Assembly: GCF_004345665.1 (NCBI RefSeq)
Contig: NZ_SLWR01000001.1
Coordinates: 1,148,411-1,212,410 of the forward strand
Reading direction: 5' to 3'
Origin: Kribbella antiqua
GTDB lineage: Bacteria; Actinomycetota; Actinomycetes; Propionibacteriales; Kribbellaceae
DNA length: 64,000 bases
Part shown: in pieces, positions 27,614-36,964 of the stretch
Layout: every line of letters starts with the position of its first letter
How positions within the stretch are numbered: the first letter of the stretch is position 1
The notes under the pieces: model-generated
What the model was told of the DNA's origin: nothing
The model's input: the letters and a program-made list of their open reading frames with translations, nothing else
Databases searched by the model: none
Made by a program: the position numbers and the translations under genes

Positions 27614-27644
27614 TGGCGTCCTCGCTTCGCTCCGGGCGCCAATG
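27611..27644 (-). promoter_or_regulatory. hairpin masking the response-regulator start codon
   Basis: CATTGGCG (27611-27618) and CGCCAATG (27637-27644) are perfect 8-bp arms. On the minus-strand mRNA the ATG start lies in the 3' arm, and the loop carries GGAGCGAAGCGAGG with the Shine-Dalgarno sequence. A second GGAGCGAAGCGAG copy lies at 27676-27688, inside 5-bp arms (GTGAA/TTCAC). Translational control is inferred. Confidence 0.5.
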
Positions 27645-27689
27645 AGGCACAAGTCACACTGTGTTTGATGGTGAACTCGCTTCGCTCCT

Positions 27690-29054
27690 TCACGGTTTCT
27701 CCTTCACCAGCGGGCGGTTCTGGGGGTCGAGCGGGATCCGGACGCGAACGCGGAAGCCACCGACCGGGCGGGGCCCGATCTCGCTCTCGCCGCCGAGCAG
27801 GCCGACCCTCTCACGGATCCCGACATGCCCGAGCCGGCTCCCGACCGGCGCGTGCTTCGGCCGGCCGTCGTCGAGTACCTCGAGCTCGACGGAATCGCCG
27901 AGGTAGCGCAGGGTGATGTGAGCGCTGCGAGCCGTCGAATGGCGTCGTACGTTCGTCAGAGCTTCCTGGGCGATCCGGTAGACCGACACCGAGACGGTCT
28001 CCGGCAGCTGGACCGGCTGGCCGATCTGGTGGAAGCCCACCGACAGGCCTTCACCGTTCACGTCCGCGATCAGCGCGGGCAGCCGGTCTGCGCCGGCCTG
28101 TGGCGCCTTTGGGTCCGGAGCGGCGACGTCGAGGTCGGGATCCGCCGCGCGGAGCATGCCGAGCAGCTGGCGCATCTCGTTCACGGCGGTCCGGCTGGAG
28201 TTCTCGATGACGGCCAGTGCACTCTTGGCGGCCTCCGGGTCGGTCTCCATCACCCGGCGGGCGCCGCCGGCCTGGACGCCGATGCTGCTGATGTGGTGCG
28301 CGACGACGTCGTGGAGCTCACGCGAGATCCGCAGCCGCTCGTCGATCACCGCGCGGTGGGCGTTCGCCTGCTGCTGCGCGGCCAACTCGACCGCCTGCTG
28401 CTCCAGCTCGTGCTTCTGCCGCGCGATCCCCCAGGCCGTCCGGCCCCAGAAATAGGCACCGAAGAAATAGAGCACGTTCAGCGCGAGCGCCAGTACGACG
28501 CCTGAGACGTATGGCGACAGGAGGCCGTCGTTCAGCCCTTTGTACTGGTCGTTCGCCACGGCGCGGACGAAGCCGATCACCAGCCAGCTGAACATCGCGA
28601 CGAAGACCACACTGACGGCCGCCTTCATCAGCCGCCGGTCCCGCGCCCAGGCGACCGCGGCGTAGATCGCCATGAACTGCGACGCCTGGATGACCAGGTT
28701 GCCGGCGAACGCGAAGCTTGCCCGCTCCCCGGTGACGATGAACAGCACCGAGTTGACCAGCAGCACCGGGATCGGCCAGCGGCGCCGGAAACAGAGCGGC
28801 AGCGCGACCGCCGCGCTCAGCACGTACGGCTCGATCCCACCGATGCCGAGGTCGACCCGGTCCGGGGCGACGCCGCGGGCCAGCTCGGTCGCGAACACTC
28901 CGGCCACGGCCATCCCCAGCCCGAGCAGGACGTCATTCCGGCGCTGCCGCGCGGTCGGCCCCGGCCGCACCCAGCCCCGCACAGTGGTCCCCGTCGCGGG
29001 CGGGGTGCCAGGTTCGGCGTCGGCGGACGCCGTACCCAGTTCGACCTTGGACAT
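27690..29054 (-). CDS. sensor histidine kinase (HisKA_3 type)
   Basis: A 454-residue NarX/DesK-type kinase. About six membrane segments occupy residues ~40-200. The dimerisation/phosphoacceptor helix has His248 in [18 protein letters not shown]. The HATPase_c domain includes [17 protein letters not shown], then LEVLDDGRP and [15 protein letters not shown]. It pairs with the response regulator immediately downstream. The membrane-embedded sensor lacks a large extracytoplasmic domain, which suggests sensing of membrane state or a lipophilic ligand. The ABC-2 exporter further downstream is a plausible target. Confidence 0.93.
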   Translation of the reverse strand: MSKVELGTASADAEPGTPPATGTTVRGWVRPGPTARQRRNDVLLGLGMAVAGVFATELARGVAPDRVDLGIGGIEPYVLSAAVALPLCFRRRWPIPVLLVNSVLFIVTGERASFAFAGNLVIQASQFMAIYAAVAWARDRRLMKAAVSVVFVAMFSWLVIGFVRAVANDQYKGLNDGLLSPYVSGVVLALALNVLYFFGAYFWGRTAWGIARQKHELEQQAVELAAQQQANAHRAVIDERLRISRELHDVVAHHISSIGVQAGGARRVMETDPEAAKSALAVIENSSRTAVNEMRQLLGMLRAADPDLDVAAPDPKAPQAGADRLPALIADVNGEGLSVGFHQIGQPVQLPETVSVSVYRIAQEALTNVRRHSTARSAHITLRYLGDSVELEVLDDGRPKHAPVGSRLGHVGIRERVGLLGGESEIGPRPVGGFRVRVRIPLDPQNRPLVKEKP

Positions 29055-29111
29055 GTCTCAGGAGCCTACGGGCTGATAGGCCCTGTCGGTGGAACGCGTA
29101 GGCTGGGGGGC

Positions 29112-30050
29112 GTGACGATCGCCCCAGAAGGACGGAAACTACTCAGGCTCGAGGTGCGCAACGCGGAGACCCCGATCGAGCGCAAACCCGAGTGGATCAA
29201 GACCCGGGCGAAGATGGGCCCGGAATACACGAAGCTGCAGCAGCTGGTGAAATCCGAGCAGCTGCACACGGTGTGTCAGGAAGCCGGCTGCCCGAACATC
29301 TTCGAATGCTGGGAAGACCGCGAGGCGACCTTTCTGATCGGCGGCGACCAGTGCACCCGGCGCTGCGACTTCTGCCAGATCGACACCGGCAAGCCGGAGG
29401 CGCTGGACCGTGACGAGCCGCGCCGCGTGGCCGAGTCGGTCCGGACTATGGGCCTGCGGTACGCGACCGTCACCGGAGTGGCCCGCGACGACCTCGAGGA
29501 TGGCGGCGCCTGGCTGTACGCCGAGACGATCCGGCAGATCCACGAGCTCAACCCCGGCACCGGGGTGGAAATGCTGGCGCCCGACTTCAACGCCGTACCG
29601 GAGCAGCTGGCCGAGGTGTTCTCGTCCCGGCCCGAGGTGTTCGCGCACAACGTCGAGACGGTGCCGCGGATCTTCCGCCGGATCCGGCCCGGCTTCCGCT
29701 ACGACCGGTCCCTGAACGTGATCACCCAGGCCCGCGACTACGGCCTGGTCACCAAGTCGAACCTGATCCTCGGCATGGGCGAGACCCGCGACGAGGTCAG
29801 CCAGGCGCTCCGCGACCTGCACGGCGCCGGCTGCGAGATCATCACCATCACCCAGTACTTGCGCCCGTCGGTCCGGCACCACCCGGTCGAGCGCTGGGTG
29901 AAGCCGGAAGAGTTCGTCGAACTGAAGGACGAGGCCGAGGAGATCGGTTTCGCCGGTGTCATGTCCGGGCCACTCGTGCGTTCGTCGTACCGGGCCGGTC
30001 GGCTGTACCGTCAGGCTGTGGAGTCGCGCACCGCGACTCAGGTGAGTTGA
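29112..30050 (+). CDS. lipA: lipoyl synthase
   Basis: A 312-residue radical-SAM enzyme that inserts two sulfurs into protein-bound octanoyl groups. The auxiliary cluster cysteines are Cys55, Cys60 and Cys66 ([12 protein letters not shown]), the radical-SAM cluster cysteines are Cys81, Cys85 and Cys88 (CTRRCDFC), and the C-terminal RSSYRAG supplies the serine ligand. The GTG at 29112 lies behind a G-run. It is divergent from the sensor kinase gene and followed after 21 bases by the DUF4191 gene, an arrangement common in actinomycetes. Confidence 0.97.
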   Translation: MTIAPEGRKLLRLEVRNAETPIERKPEWIKTRAKMGPEYTKLQQLVKSEQLHTVCQEAGCPNIFECWEDREATFLIGGDQCTRRCDFCQIDTGKPEALDRDEPRRVAESVRTMGLRYATVTGVARDDLEDGGAWLYAETIRQIHELNPGTGVEMLAPDFNAVPEQLAEVFSSRPEVFAHNVETVPRIFRRIRPGFRYDRSLNVITQARDYGLVTKSNLILGMGETRDEVSQALRDLHGAGCEIITITQYLRPSVRHHPVERWVKPEEFVELKDEAEEIGFAGVMSGPLVRSSYRAGRLYRQAVESRTATQVS

Positions 30051-30071
30051 GAACAACAGGACATAGGTGAG

Positions 30072-30767
30072 ATGGCCAAGAACGACGCGCCCGCGGAGAA
30101 GACCAGTAGGCTCAAGCAGATCAGGTCGGCGTACCAGCTGACCAAGAAGTCCGACCCCACGGTCGGGCTGGTGCTCGCCGGGATCTTCCTCGGCTTCGTC
30201 GCCGTGTCCGCTCTGGGCGGCTGGCTGATCGGGCCGCTGCTGGTCTGGATTCCGCTGGGTGTCGCGGCCGGGTTCCTGGTCGCCACGATCGTCTTCGGCC
30301 GCAAGGTGGAGAAGGCGGCGTACAGCCAGATCGAGGGGCAGGCCGGCGCGGCCGCGTCCGCGCTGCAGACGCTGCGCCGCGGCTGGAACGTGACGCCCGC
30401 GGTCGCGGTCACCAAGAACGCCGACATCGTGCACCGGGTCGTCGGCCGGCCGGGCATCGTGCTGGTCGGCGAGGGACAGCCGAGCCGGGTGAAGAACCTG
30501 CTGGCCGCCGAGGGCAAGAAGCACACCCGGGTGGCTGGTGGCGCCCCGGTGATCCAGATCGTCGCCGGTCAGGGCGAGGGCGAGATCGACATCCGCAAGC
30601 TGACCAAGCACGTGATGAAGCTGCCGGCCACGCTGCAGCCGTCCGAGATCACCGACCTGCTGCAGCGGCTGAAGGCGCTGGACGCCGTCCGGCCGCAGGT
30701 GCCGATGCCGAAGGGCCCGGTCCCGACCAGCCTCAAGGGCGCCCGTCAGGCCATGAAGGGCCGCTGA
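30072..30767 (+). CDS. DUF4191 membrane protein
   Basis: A 231-residue actinobacterial membrane protein regularly found after lipA. Two adjacent hydrophobic segments (about 35-80, VGLVLAGIFLGFVAVSALGG first) follow a basic cytoplasmic N-terminus. The soluble C-terminal ~150 residues contain GWNVTPAVAVTKNADIVHR and RVVGRPGIVLVGEG. The function is unknown. It is probably co-transcribed with lipA. Confidence 0.9.
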   Translation: MAKNDAPAEKTSRLKQIRSAYQLTKKSDPTVGLVLAGIFLGFVAVSALGGWLIGPLLVWIPLGVAAGFLVATIVFGRKVEKAAYSQIEGQAGAAASALQTLRRGWNVTPAVAVTKNADIVHRVVGRPGIVLVGEGQPSRVKNLLAAEGKKHTRVAGGAPVIQIVAGQGEGEIDIRKLTKHVMKLPATLQPSEITDLLQRLKALDAVRPQVPMPKGPVPTSLKGARQAMKGR

Positions 30768-30834
30768 GCGTTCTCTCTGAGTGAAACGTCGGTAACCCGG
30801 CGCTGGCTCGGCAGTTGATCTGTTCGTGACGTGG

Positions 30835-30852
30835 CACGAGTGTGCCCTCGTG
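30835..30852. promoter_or_regulatory. inverted repeat upstream of the fatty-acid methyltransferase gene
   Basis: CACGAG (30835-30840) and CTCGTG (30847-30852) are perfect 6-bp arms around TGTGCC, about 70 bases before the start codon. It may be a regulator-binding site. Confidence 0.35.
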
Positions 30853-30922
30853 TCGCGCGGTGGGGCGGAGTCGCGGCCTTAAGGTGCGACCAGGACGGAT
30901 CGAGGACACGAGGTTGACGACG

Positions 30923-32206
30923 ATGACGGATCTTCTGCCGGCGCGGGTGCACCAGCCGGTGGCCAAGGCGTGGCCGACGCTGGCCCGCCCGCGCTCCAGC
31001 CCGGTCCGCCGGGCCGGCGCCGCGGCTGCGATCCGTCTGATCGCCAGGGACTTGCCGGCCACGATCCACTTGGACAGAAACCGGTCGTACGGCCTCGGCG
31101 GCCCGGCCATGCGCGTGCACCGGACGTCAGCCTTCCTGGACCGGCTCGGGCACGACGCCGGCTCCGGATTCGGCGAGGCGTATCTGGCCGGCGACTGGGA
31201 TCCCGAGCCGGGGACGGACCTGGCCGACCTGCTGGTCCCCTTCGCCGAGCGGTTCAGCAACGACGAGACCCGGCACCTGCTGCCCAAGTGGGCCCAATCG
31301 CTGCGCTGGCTGGTGACTCGCTCACAGCCGGGCGACCAGGAGAACGACCGGGCCGGCGCCCGCGAGAACGTCAGCCGGCACTACGACCTGAGCAACGCGA
31401 TGTTCTCCGAGTTCCTCGACCCCACGCTGACGTACTCGGCGGCGTACTTCGGCGGCGACCCCACCGCTGATCTGGCCACAGCGTCGTACGACGAACTGAA
31501 CCAGGCGCAGCTGAACAAGCTGGACGCGATCCTCGATGCGGCCGGGGTCGTCTCGGGGTCACGGGTGCTCGACATCGGCTGCGGCTGGGCGAGTCTGGCG
31601 ATCCGCGCGGCGCAGCGCGGTGCGTGGGTCACGGCCATCACGATCGCATCGCAGCAGGCGTTGCTGGCTCAGCGTCGTACGGCCGAGGCTGGGGTGAGTG
31701 ACCGGGTCCAGGTGGCGCTGCGGGACTACCGGGATCAGATCGGCGAGTTCGACGCCGTACTGAGTGTGGAGATGATCGAGGCGGTCGGCGAGAAGTACTG
31801 GCCGGTCTACTTCGACGCGATCGAGCGGCGGCTCGCGCCGGGCGGGGTCGCGGTGGTGCAGGCGATCGTGATGCCGCACGAGCGGATGCTGGCGACCCGG
31901 AACACCTTCACCTGGGTGCAGAAGTACATCTTTCCCGGCGGCCTGATCCCGTCGATCAAGGTGATCGAGGACGTCACCGCCGAACACACCGGCCTGCGCA
32001 CCGAGGTCCTCCGGCACCTCGGCCCGGACTACGCGCGCACGCTGCGGATCTGGCGCAACCGCTTCATCGAGCAGTGGCCCGCCATCGCCGACCTCGGCTT
32101 CGACGACACCTTCCGCCGCATGTGGGAGTTCTACCTCGCCTACTCCGAAGCCGGCTTCCGCACCCACTACCTGGACGACGTCCAACTCCGCCTCACCAAA
32201 CGCTGA
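30923..32206 (+). CDS. cyclopropane-fatty-acyl-phospholipid synthase family methyltransferase
   Basis: A 427-residue SAM-dependent enzyme of the CFA synthase/mycolic-methyltransferase family, which methylates or cyclopropanates unsaturated acyl chains in membrane lipids. Visible are the family's NVSRHYDLSNAMFSEFLDPT, the SAM-binding VLDIGCGWASLAIRAA, and the active-site segments EMIEAVGEKYWPVYF and YIFPGGLIPS. The N-terminal ~130 residues match the usual extension. The start is the ATG at 30923 behind GAGG. It is monocistronic, convergent with the RDD gene. Confidence 0.93.
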   Translation: MTDLLPARVHQPVAKAWPTLARPRSSPVRRAGAAAAIRLIARDLPATIHLDRNRSYGLGGPAMRVHRTSAFLDRLGHDAGSGFGEAYLAGDWDPEPGTDLADLLVPFAERFSNDETRHLLPKWAQSLRWLVTRSQPGDQENDRAGARENVSRHYDLSNAMFSEFLDPTLTYSAAYFGGDPTADLATASYDELNQAQLNKLDAILDAAGVVSGSRVLDIGCGWASLAIRAAQRGAWVTAITIASQQALLAQRRTAEAGVSDRVQVALRDYRDQIGEFDAVLSVEMIEAVGEKYWPVYFDAIERRLAPGGVAVVQAIVMPHERMLATRNTFTWVQKYIFPGGLIPSIKVIEDVTAEHTGLRTEVLRHLGPDYARTLRIWRNRFIEQWPAIADLGFDDTFRRMWEFYLAYSEAGFRTHYLDDVQLRLTKR

Positions 32207-32219
32207 CTCCAGTACGGCG

Positions 32220-32687
32220 TCAGCGGCGTACGACTACGGTGTTGGCGGCTCGGTCGTGGAGGCCCCGGCGGTCGCGGTCGTAGATAACGGCGGGGATGAC
32301 CAGGCACAGGAGGAGCGCGCGAATGGTGCCGCTGAGCAGGCCGACCTGGGCGGCGTAGCCGGAGGTCGCTCCGGGGCGGAGCGTCATCACGCGGAGGCCG
32401 CAGAGGCGGTGGCCGATCGTCGCGCCGGCGAGACCGGTCAGGATGGCGGTGATCGCGAAGAAGGTGACCAACTGGGCGGTGTTGTAGTCATTGCCGCCGG
32501 CCCACATGGGCTTCGAGGTGACCGCGGACGCGACCAGCCCGGCGATCAGCCAGTCGACGAACAGCGCCAGGATGCGGCGGCCCCAGCCGGCGACCGATCC
32601 CGGACCGTCCTCGGGCAGTCCCAGCCGGTTGCCCGGGAACCGGAATTCTTCGGAGGGCCCTGTGCCGGGCTTTGCCGATGATGCCAT
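32220..32687 (-). CDS. RDD family membrane protein
   Basis: A 155-residue protein with three hydrophobic segments and the RDD pattern: the Arg in GWGRRILALFVDWLIAG, an Asp in that first helix, and the late DRRGLHDRAANTVVV. RDD proteins are often membrane accessory or transport-related proteins of unclear role. It is divergent from glnA across 196 bases containing the GlnR site, an arrangement seen in other actinomycetes. Confidence 0.9.
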   Translation of the reverse strand: MASSAKPGTGPSEEFRFPGNRLGLPEDGPGSVAGWGRRILALFVDWLIAGLVASAVTSKPMWAGGNDYNTAQLVTFFAITAILTGLAGATIGHRLCGLRVMTLRPGATSGYAAQVGLLSGTIRALLLCLVIPAVIYDRDRRGLHDRAANTVVVRR

Positions 32688-32796
32688 GTTGGCTAGCCTA
32701 CGGAAGCGGGCATGCCCGGCTCACAGCGGATCACAGCCGCTGAGATCTCAGGGCGTGACCGGCGTACACCAGTGGGTCAGCGCGGACACGCTGGGC

Positions 32797-32834
32797 GTAA
32801 CATCCGCGAAACATCAGGGTCACGACCGAGTAAT
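32797..32834 (+). promoter_or_regulatory. double GlnR operator upstream of glnA
   Basis: The order is GTAAC (32797), 6 bases, GAAAC (32808), 6 bases, GTCAC (32819), 6 bases, GTAAT (32830). This reproduces the actinomycete GlnR site gTnAC-n6-GaAAc repeated twice with exact spacing; only the last box is degenerate. It ends 49 bases before the glnA start. Confidence 0.85.
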
Positions 32835-32883
32835 CGGCGGGCTCTACGTTCAGAACAATCTCTGAGCCACCCTAGGAGTACGT

Positions 32884-34308
32884 ATGTTTTCCAGCGCGGA
32901 GGAGCTGCTCGCCTACGTCAAGGACGAAGGCATCGAAATCATCGATGTCCGGTTCTCTGACCTTCCGGGCATCATGCAGCACTTCACCGTCCCGGTGTCG
33001 TCGTTCGGTCCCGAGGTCTTCGAAGAAGGCCTGATGTTCGACGGTTCGTCGGTGCGCGGCTTCCAGCAGATCCACGAATCGGACATGAAGCTGCTGCCCG
33101 ACCCGACCACCGCCTTCCTCGACACGTTCCGCGGGACGAAGACGCTGGCGATCAACTTCTTCGTGCACGACCCGCTCACCGGCGAGGCATACAGCCGCGA
33201 CCCGCGCAACATCGCCCGGAAGGCTCAGGAGTACCTGAAGTCGACCGGTATCGCGGACACCGCGTTTTTCGCCCCGGAGGCCGAGTTCTACGTCTTCGAC
33301 GACGTCCGGTTCGAGACCAAGCAGAACTCCGGCTACTACTCGATCGACTCCGTCGCCGGCGCCTGGAACACCGGCCGGGTCGAGGACGGCGGCAACCGCG
33401 GCTACAAGGTCCGCTACAAGGGTGGCTATTTCCCGGTCGCGCCGACCGACCACTTCGGCGACCTGCGTGACCAGATCACGCTGAACCTCGAGGCGGCCGG
33501 CCTGCTCGTCGAGCGCGCCCACCACGAGGTCGGTACGGCGGGTCAGGCGGAGATCAACTTCCGCTTCGACGAGCTGCTGAAGACGGCCGACAACCTGCAG
33601 AAGTTCAAGTACATCGTCAAGAACACCGCCTGGGCGGCCGGCAAGACCGCGACCTTCATGCCGAAGCCGATCTTCGGTGACAACGGCTCCGGTATGCACT
33701 GCCACCAGTCGCTGTTCTCGAACGGCGACGCGCTGTTCTACGACGAGGCCGGCTACGGCGGCCTGTCCGACGTCGCCCGCTGGTACATCGGCGGTCTGCT
33801 CAAGCACGCCCCGTCGCTGCTGGCCTTCACCAACCCGACGGTGAACTCCTACCACCGCCTGGTCCCGGGCTTCGAGGCGCCGGTCAACCTGGTCTACTCG
33901 CAGCGCAACCGGTCCGCCTGCATCCGGATCCCGATCACCGGGTCGAACCCGAAGGCGAAGCGGATCGAGTTCCGCTGCCCCGACCCGTCGGCGAACCCGT
34001 ACCTGGCCTTCTCGGCCCAGCTGCTGGCCGGCCTGGACGGTATCCGGAACAAGATCGAGCCGGCCGACCCGGTCGACAAGGACCTCTACGAGCTGCCGCC
34101 GGAGGAGCACGCGGGCATCGCCCAGGTGCCGACCTCGCTGCCGGCCGTGATCGACTCCCTCGAGGCCGACCACGCCTTCCTGCTCGAGGGTGACGTCTTC
34201 ACCGAGGACCTGATCGAGACCTGGATCGACCTCAAGCGCGAGCAGGAAATCGCCCCGATCCAGCTCCGCCCCCACCCGCACGAGTTCGAGCTCTACTACG
34301 ACGTGTGA
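32884..34308 (+). CDS. glnA: glutamine synthetase type I
   Basis: A 474-residue ammonia-assimilating enzyme. Family segments present are the N-terminal [13 protein letters not shown] and [12 protein letters not shown], the metal/glutamate site [11 protein letters not shown], the ATP region [21 protein letters not shown] and the adenylylation site Tyr402 in [10 protein letters not shown]. The Tyr site indicates the GlnE-regulated GSI-beta class. A double GlnR box lies upstream, so transcription should respond to nitrogen status. A long hairpin terminator follows. Confidence 0.98.
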   Translation: MFSSAEELLAYVKDEGIEIIDVRFSDLPGIMQHFTVPVSSFGPEVFEEGLMFDGSSVRGFQQIHESDMKLLPDPTTAFLDTFRGTKTLAINFFVHDPLTGEAYSRDPRNIARKAQEYLKSTGIADTAFFAPEAEFYVFDDVRFETKQNSGYYSIDSVAGAWNTGRVEDGGNRGYKVRYKGGYFPVAPTDHFGDLRDQITLNLEAAGLLVERAHHEVGTAGQAEINFRFDELLKTADNLQKFKYIVKNTAWAAGKTATFMPKPIFGDNGSGMHCHQSLFSNGDALFYDEAGYGGLSDVARWYIGGLLKHAPSLLAFTNPTVNSYHRLVPGFEAPVNLVYSQRNRSACIRIPITGSNPKAKRIEFRCPDPSANPYLAFSAQLLAGLDGIRNKIEPADPVDKDLYELPPEEHAGIAQVPTSLPAVIDSLEADHAFLLEGDVFTEDLIETWIDLKREQEIAPIQLRPHPHEFELYYDV

Positions 34309-34341
34309 GCCGCGTAGCCCGCTGACACGCGGGTAGTGGCC

Positions 34342-34404
34342 GAAAACGGCGGCTGACCTGGGAAAACGTCCTTCCGACGTCTCTCATGGTTTGCCGCCGT
34401 TTTC
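34342..34404 (+). terminator. glnA terminator
   Basis: GAAAACGGCGGC (34342-34353) pairs perfectly over 12 bp with GCCGCCGTTTTC (34393-34404). A small inner hairpin (ACGTC/GACGT) sits in the loop, and the 3' arm ends in a T-run. Confidence 0.75.
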
Positions 34405-34413
34405 CGGTGGTCT

Positions 34414-35001
34414 GTGTACCGGGTGTGTACTGCCCCAGCCCCTGACTTGAAGGCATTCCCTCCCGCGTTCGTCGTACCTGCTACGGACGGCCCTGCACGA
34501 TCCTGGTTCGACGCCAGCATCGCCTACGCCCTCGAGCAAGCTCCCGGTGGCGGGGGGATTCGACGGACGAAGCTGCCCGAGATGCTGATCATCGAGGTGC
34601 TGCGCCTCTACCTGTCAACCGCGCCCGGGGCTGACCGGGGCTGGCTCGCGGCCGTGCGTGACCCGGTACTCGCCCCCGCGATGAAGGCTATCCACGGGCA
34701 CCCTGGACGCAGGTGGACCGTCGAGGACCTCGCCAGGGAAACGGCGGTCTCGCGGTCATCGCTCGACGCTCGCTTCCGCGAGGTCCTTGGCCTATCGCCG
34801 ATCCGCTACGTCAACGAGTGGCGCATGCGCGTCGCTCAGGACCTGCTCGCCACCACCGAAATGACGGTCGCCGCGATCGCGAGGCGCATCGAGTACGAGT
34901 CCGAGGAAGCGTTCAGCCGAGCGTTCAAGCAGGCCACTGCACAATCGCCCAGTGTTTGGCGGACAAGACGATCGGCTAGCCGGCCGTCCGTGTCCAGCTA
35001 G
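34414..35001 (+). pseudogene. AraC-family regulator lacking its N-terminal part
   Basis: A 195-codon open frame matching only the C-terminal portion of AraC regulators with a Cupin_6 sensor. A linker helix region (LPEMLIIEVLRLYL) is followed by both helix-turn-helices (WTVEDLARETAVSRSSLDAR and MTVAAIARRIEYESEEAFSR). Full-length relatives are near 300 residues and carry a cupin sensor first; here that part is absent. The frame opens directly after the glnA terminator without a ribosome-binding site. It is most likely a truncated remnant, though a short DNA-binding protein cannot be excluded. Confidence 0.65.
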
Positions 35002-35139
35002 CCGCGGCTAGACGGTGCCAGCCCGATTGCCGCGCTATGGACACGCCGCGCGAACGGGCGGATGGTGATTGATGGGGTTTGGGCTGGGGCACCTAGGCCG
35101 GGGGACACGCCCTCGGTCTCATAGCACCAGGGGGTTCTG

Positions 35140-35631
35140 ATGAAATTCAGTCGCGTTCGCCTGCTCGCCGCAGGGGTGGTACTCGTGGGGTCCGCTGTTC
35201 TCGTACCAGGGGCCTTCGCATCGGCCCCGTCCGGGTTCACCGCGACCACGCTCGTGACGGCAGACCTCGATCAGACGGTCAAGATCAACAGCGATCGGGT
35301 CAAGCTGCAGACCAAGGAGCCGACCGATGTCCGCGTCCAGCGGATCGTCATCGCGGCCGGCGGCTCAAGCGGCTGGCACCATCATCCGGGTGTGGTGATC
35401 ATCGCCATCGACTCGGGTTCATTGACGTTCTGGGACTCCGAGTGCAACGCCACGACGTACGGGCCGGGACTTCCGAATGGCTCAGTGCTAACCGAAAGCG
35501 GCGACGAGCCGGGGCAGGTCACGAGCGTCAACGGGGGGACGTCCTACACGACCTTCATTGCGCCGAGCGCGGATCCGCCGGTCTTCCGGATCGAGGACAA
35601 CCCGCCGCCGTGCGCGACCCGTGTGGGCTGA
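35140..35631 (+). CDS. secreted cupin-domain protein
   Basis: A 163-residue protein with a Sec signal peptide (basic MKFSRVR, hydrophobic core, cleavage after about residue 28 in AFASA). One cupin domain has a His cluster in SSGWHHHPGVVIIAI and the acidic DSGSLTFWDSE. Two Cys (in SECNATT and PPPCATR) could form a disulfide outside the cell. The ATG at 35140 follows AGGGGG. It is alone in its transcript and its function is unknown. Confidence 0.8.
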   Translation: MKFSRVRLLAAGVVLVGSAVLVPGAFASAPSGFTATTLVTADLDQTVKINSDRVKLQTKEPTDVRVQRIVIAAGGSSGWHHHPGVVIIAIDSGSLTFWDSECNATTYGPGLPNGSVLTESGDEPGQVTSVNGGTSYTTFIAPSADPPVFRIEDNPPPCATRVG

Positions 35632-35679
35632 GTCGATCCCTACCGAAGCGCGGGGGATATCCGCGTCAAAGCGAGGTTG

Positions 35680-35689
35680 GAAACGTTTC
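35680..35689. promoter_or_regulatory. GAAACGTTTC palindrome (LacI-type operator-like)
   Basis: A perfect 10-bp palindrome lies 144 bases upstream of the monooxygenase gene and 48 bases after the secreted cupin. It resembles LacI-family operators, but no LacI gene is nearby. Confidence 0.35.
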
Positions 35690-35832
35690 ACCAGGCTCTA
35701 GAGGACGTATCGTCGTCGCCCTAGACAACGATGCCGATGCCTCAGTATCCGGCTGACGAGACAGCAGATGTCGAGTAAATCAGGTGGATTACAGTGCTTT
35801 GAAAGAGCGCGTCCGCCTGGAGGGTTCACATC

Positions 35833-36897
35833 ATGAGTCTCGAGTTTCTTTGGTATGTCCCGAATCAGGTCGATCCCGGCCATCGCGGCGATGACGCCGT
35901 TGACGGGCACAACAGCTTGGAGCGGCTCACGGAGCTGGCTCGGCTGACCGAGGACCATGGGTGGGGCGGGGCGTTGATCGGGACCGGGTGGGGGCGGCCG
36001 GACACGTTCACGGTGGCGACGGCGTTGGCCGCGCGTACGACGACCTTCCAGCCGCTGATCGCGATCCGGCCCGGCTACTGGCGGCCCGCGCACTTCGCGT
36101 CGGCGGCGAGCACGCTCGACCAGCTGACCAATGGCCGGGTGCTGATCAACATCGTGTCCGGGCAGGACAACCTGGCGGCGTACGGCGACAGCGAGGGCGA
36201 CCAGCCGCAGCGCTACGCCCGCACCAAGGAGTTTCTTCAGCTGGTACGGCGATTGTGGACCGACGAGGAGGTGACGTTCGCCGGCGAGTACTTCTCGGTC
36301 ACGGGGTCGACCGTCGCGACGCGGCCCGTCGTACGGGAAGGCCGGCCGCACCCGCGGTTGTACTTCGGCGGCGCATCCGACGCTGCACAACGCGTCGCGG
36401 CCACGGAAGCCGACGTACAGCTGTTCTGGGGTGAGCCGCTGGACGGGATCGCCGAGCGGATCAGCAAGCTGCGTGAGCTGGAGAACGAGCTCGGCCGCGA
36501 GCACCCGCGGCTCGAATTCGGGCTGCGGATCACCACGCTCGTCCGCGACACGACCGAGGAGGCGTGGGCCGACGCGGAGGCGAAGGTCGCGAAGATGGCG
36601 GAGGCGCAAGGCTCGAAAGATCGCCGCTGGTTCAAGGCCGTCGGTCAGCAGCGCCTGCTGGACCTGGCCGAACGCGGCGAGGTGCTCGACGACAACCTGT
36701 ACACCGCTCCAGGCAAGTACGGCGGCGGCGGCGCCGGTACGACATGGCTCGTCGGCTCGGCCGAAGACGTGGCAAAGTCACTCCGCAAGTACCACGACCT
36801 CGGCATCACCCACTTCGTTCTGTCGGATACGCCGTACCGCGAAGAGATCGTCCGAATCGGCGACCAGCTCCTCCCCCTCCTGAGCACGACCGGCTAG
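35833..36897 (+). CDS. LLM-class flavin-dependent monooxygenase (SsuD-like)
   Basis: A 354-residue TIM-barrel enzyme of the FMNH2-dependent alkanesulfonate monooxygenase group. Support: the opening MSLEFLWYVPNQ, IAIRPGYWRPAHFAS with the flavin-binding region, RVLINIVSGQDN, and the late GGGGAGTTWLVGSAEDVA. It would oxidise a sulfonate or similar carbon-sulfur compound with reduced flavin from a separate reductase. No reductase or sulfonate transporter adjoins it, so substrate assignment is weak. The ATG at 35833 follows GGAGG. Confidence 0.88.
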   Translation: MSLEFLWYVPNQVDPGHRGDDAVDGHNSLERLTELARLTEDHGWGGALIGTGWGRPDTFTVATALAARTTTFQPLIAIRPGYWRPAHFASAASTLDQLTNGRVLINIVSGQDNLAAYGDSEGDQPQRYARTKEFLQLVRRLWTDEEVTFAGEYFSVTGSTVATRPVVREGRPHPRLYFGGASDAAQRVAATEADVQLFWGEPLDGIAERISKLRELENELGREHPRLEFGLRITTLVRDTTEEAWADAEAKVAKMAEAQGSKDRRWFKAVGQQRLLDLAERGEVLDDNLYTAPGKYGGGGAGTTWLVGSAEDVAKSLRKYHDLGITHFVLSDTPYREEIVRIGDQLLPLLSTTG

Positions 36898-36964
36898 TTG
36901 CCCATAGCATCAATCTCTACGGTGCTATCAGCCTTTGCCGGGCAGCAGCCGGCTATTGATGGAT

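Noticed and set aside
32872-34281. 469-codon minus-strand open frame
   Set aside because: Exact antisense of glnA; length arises from G+C-rich third positions.
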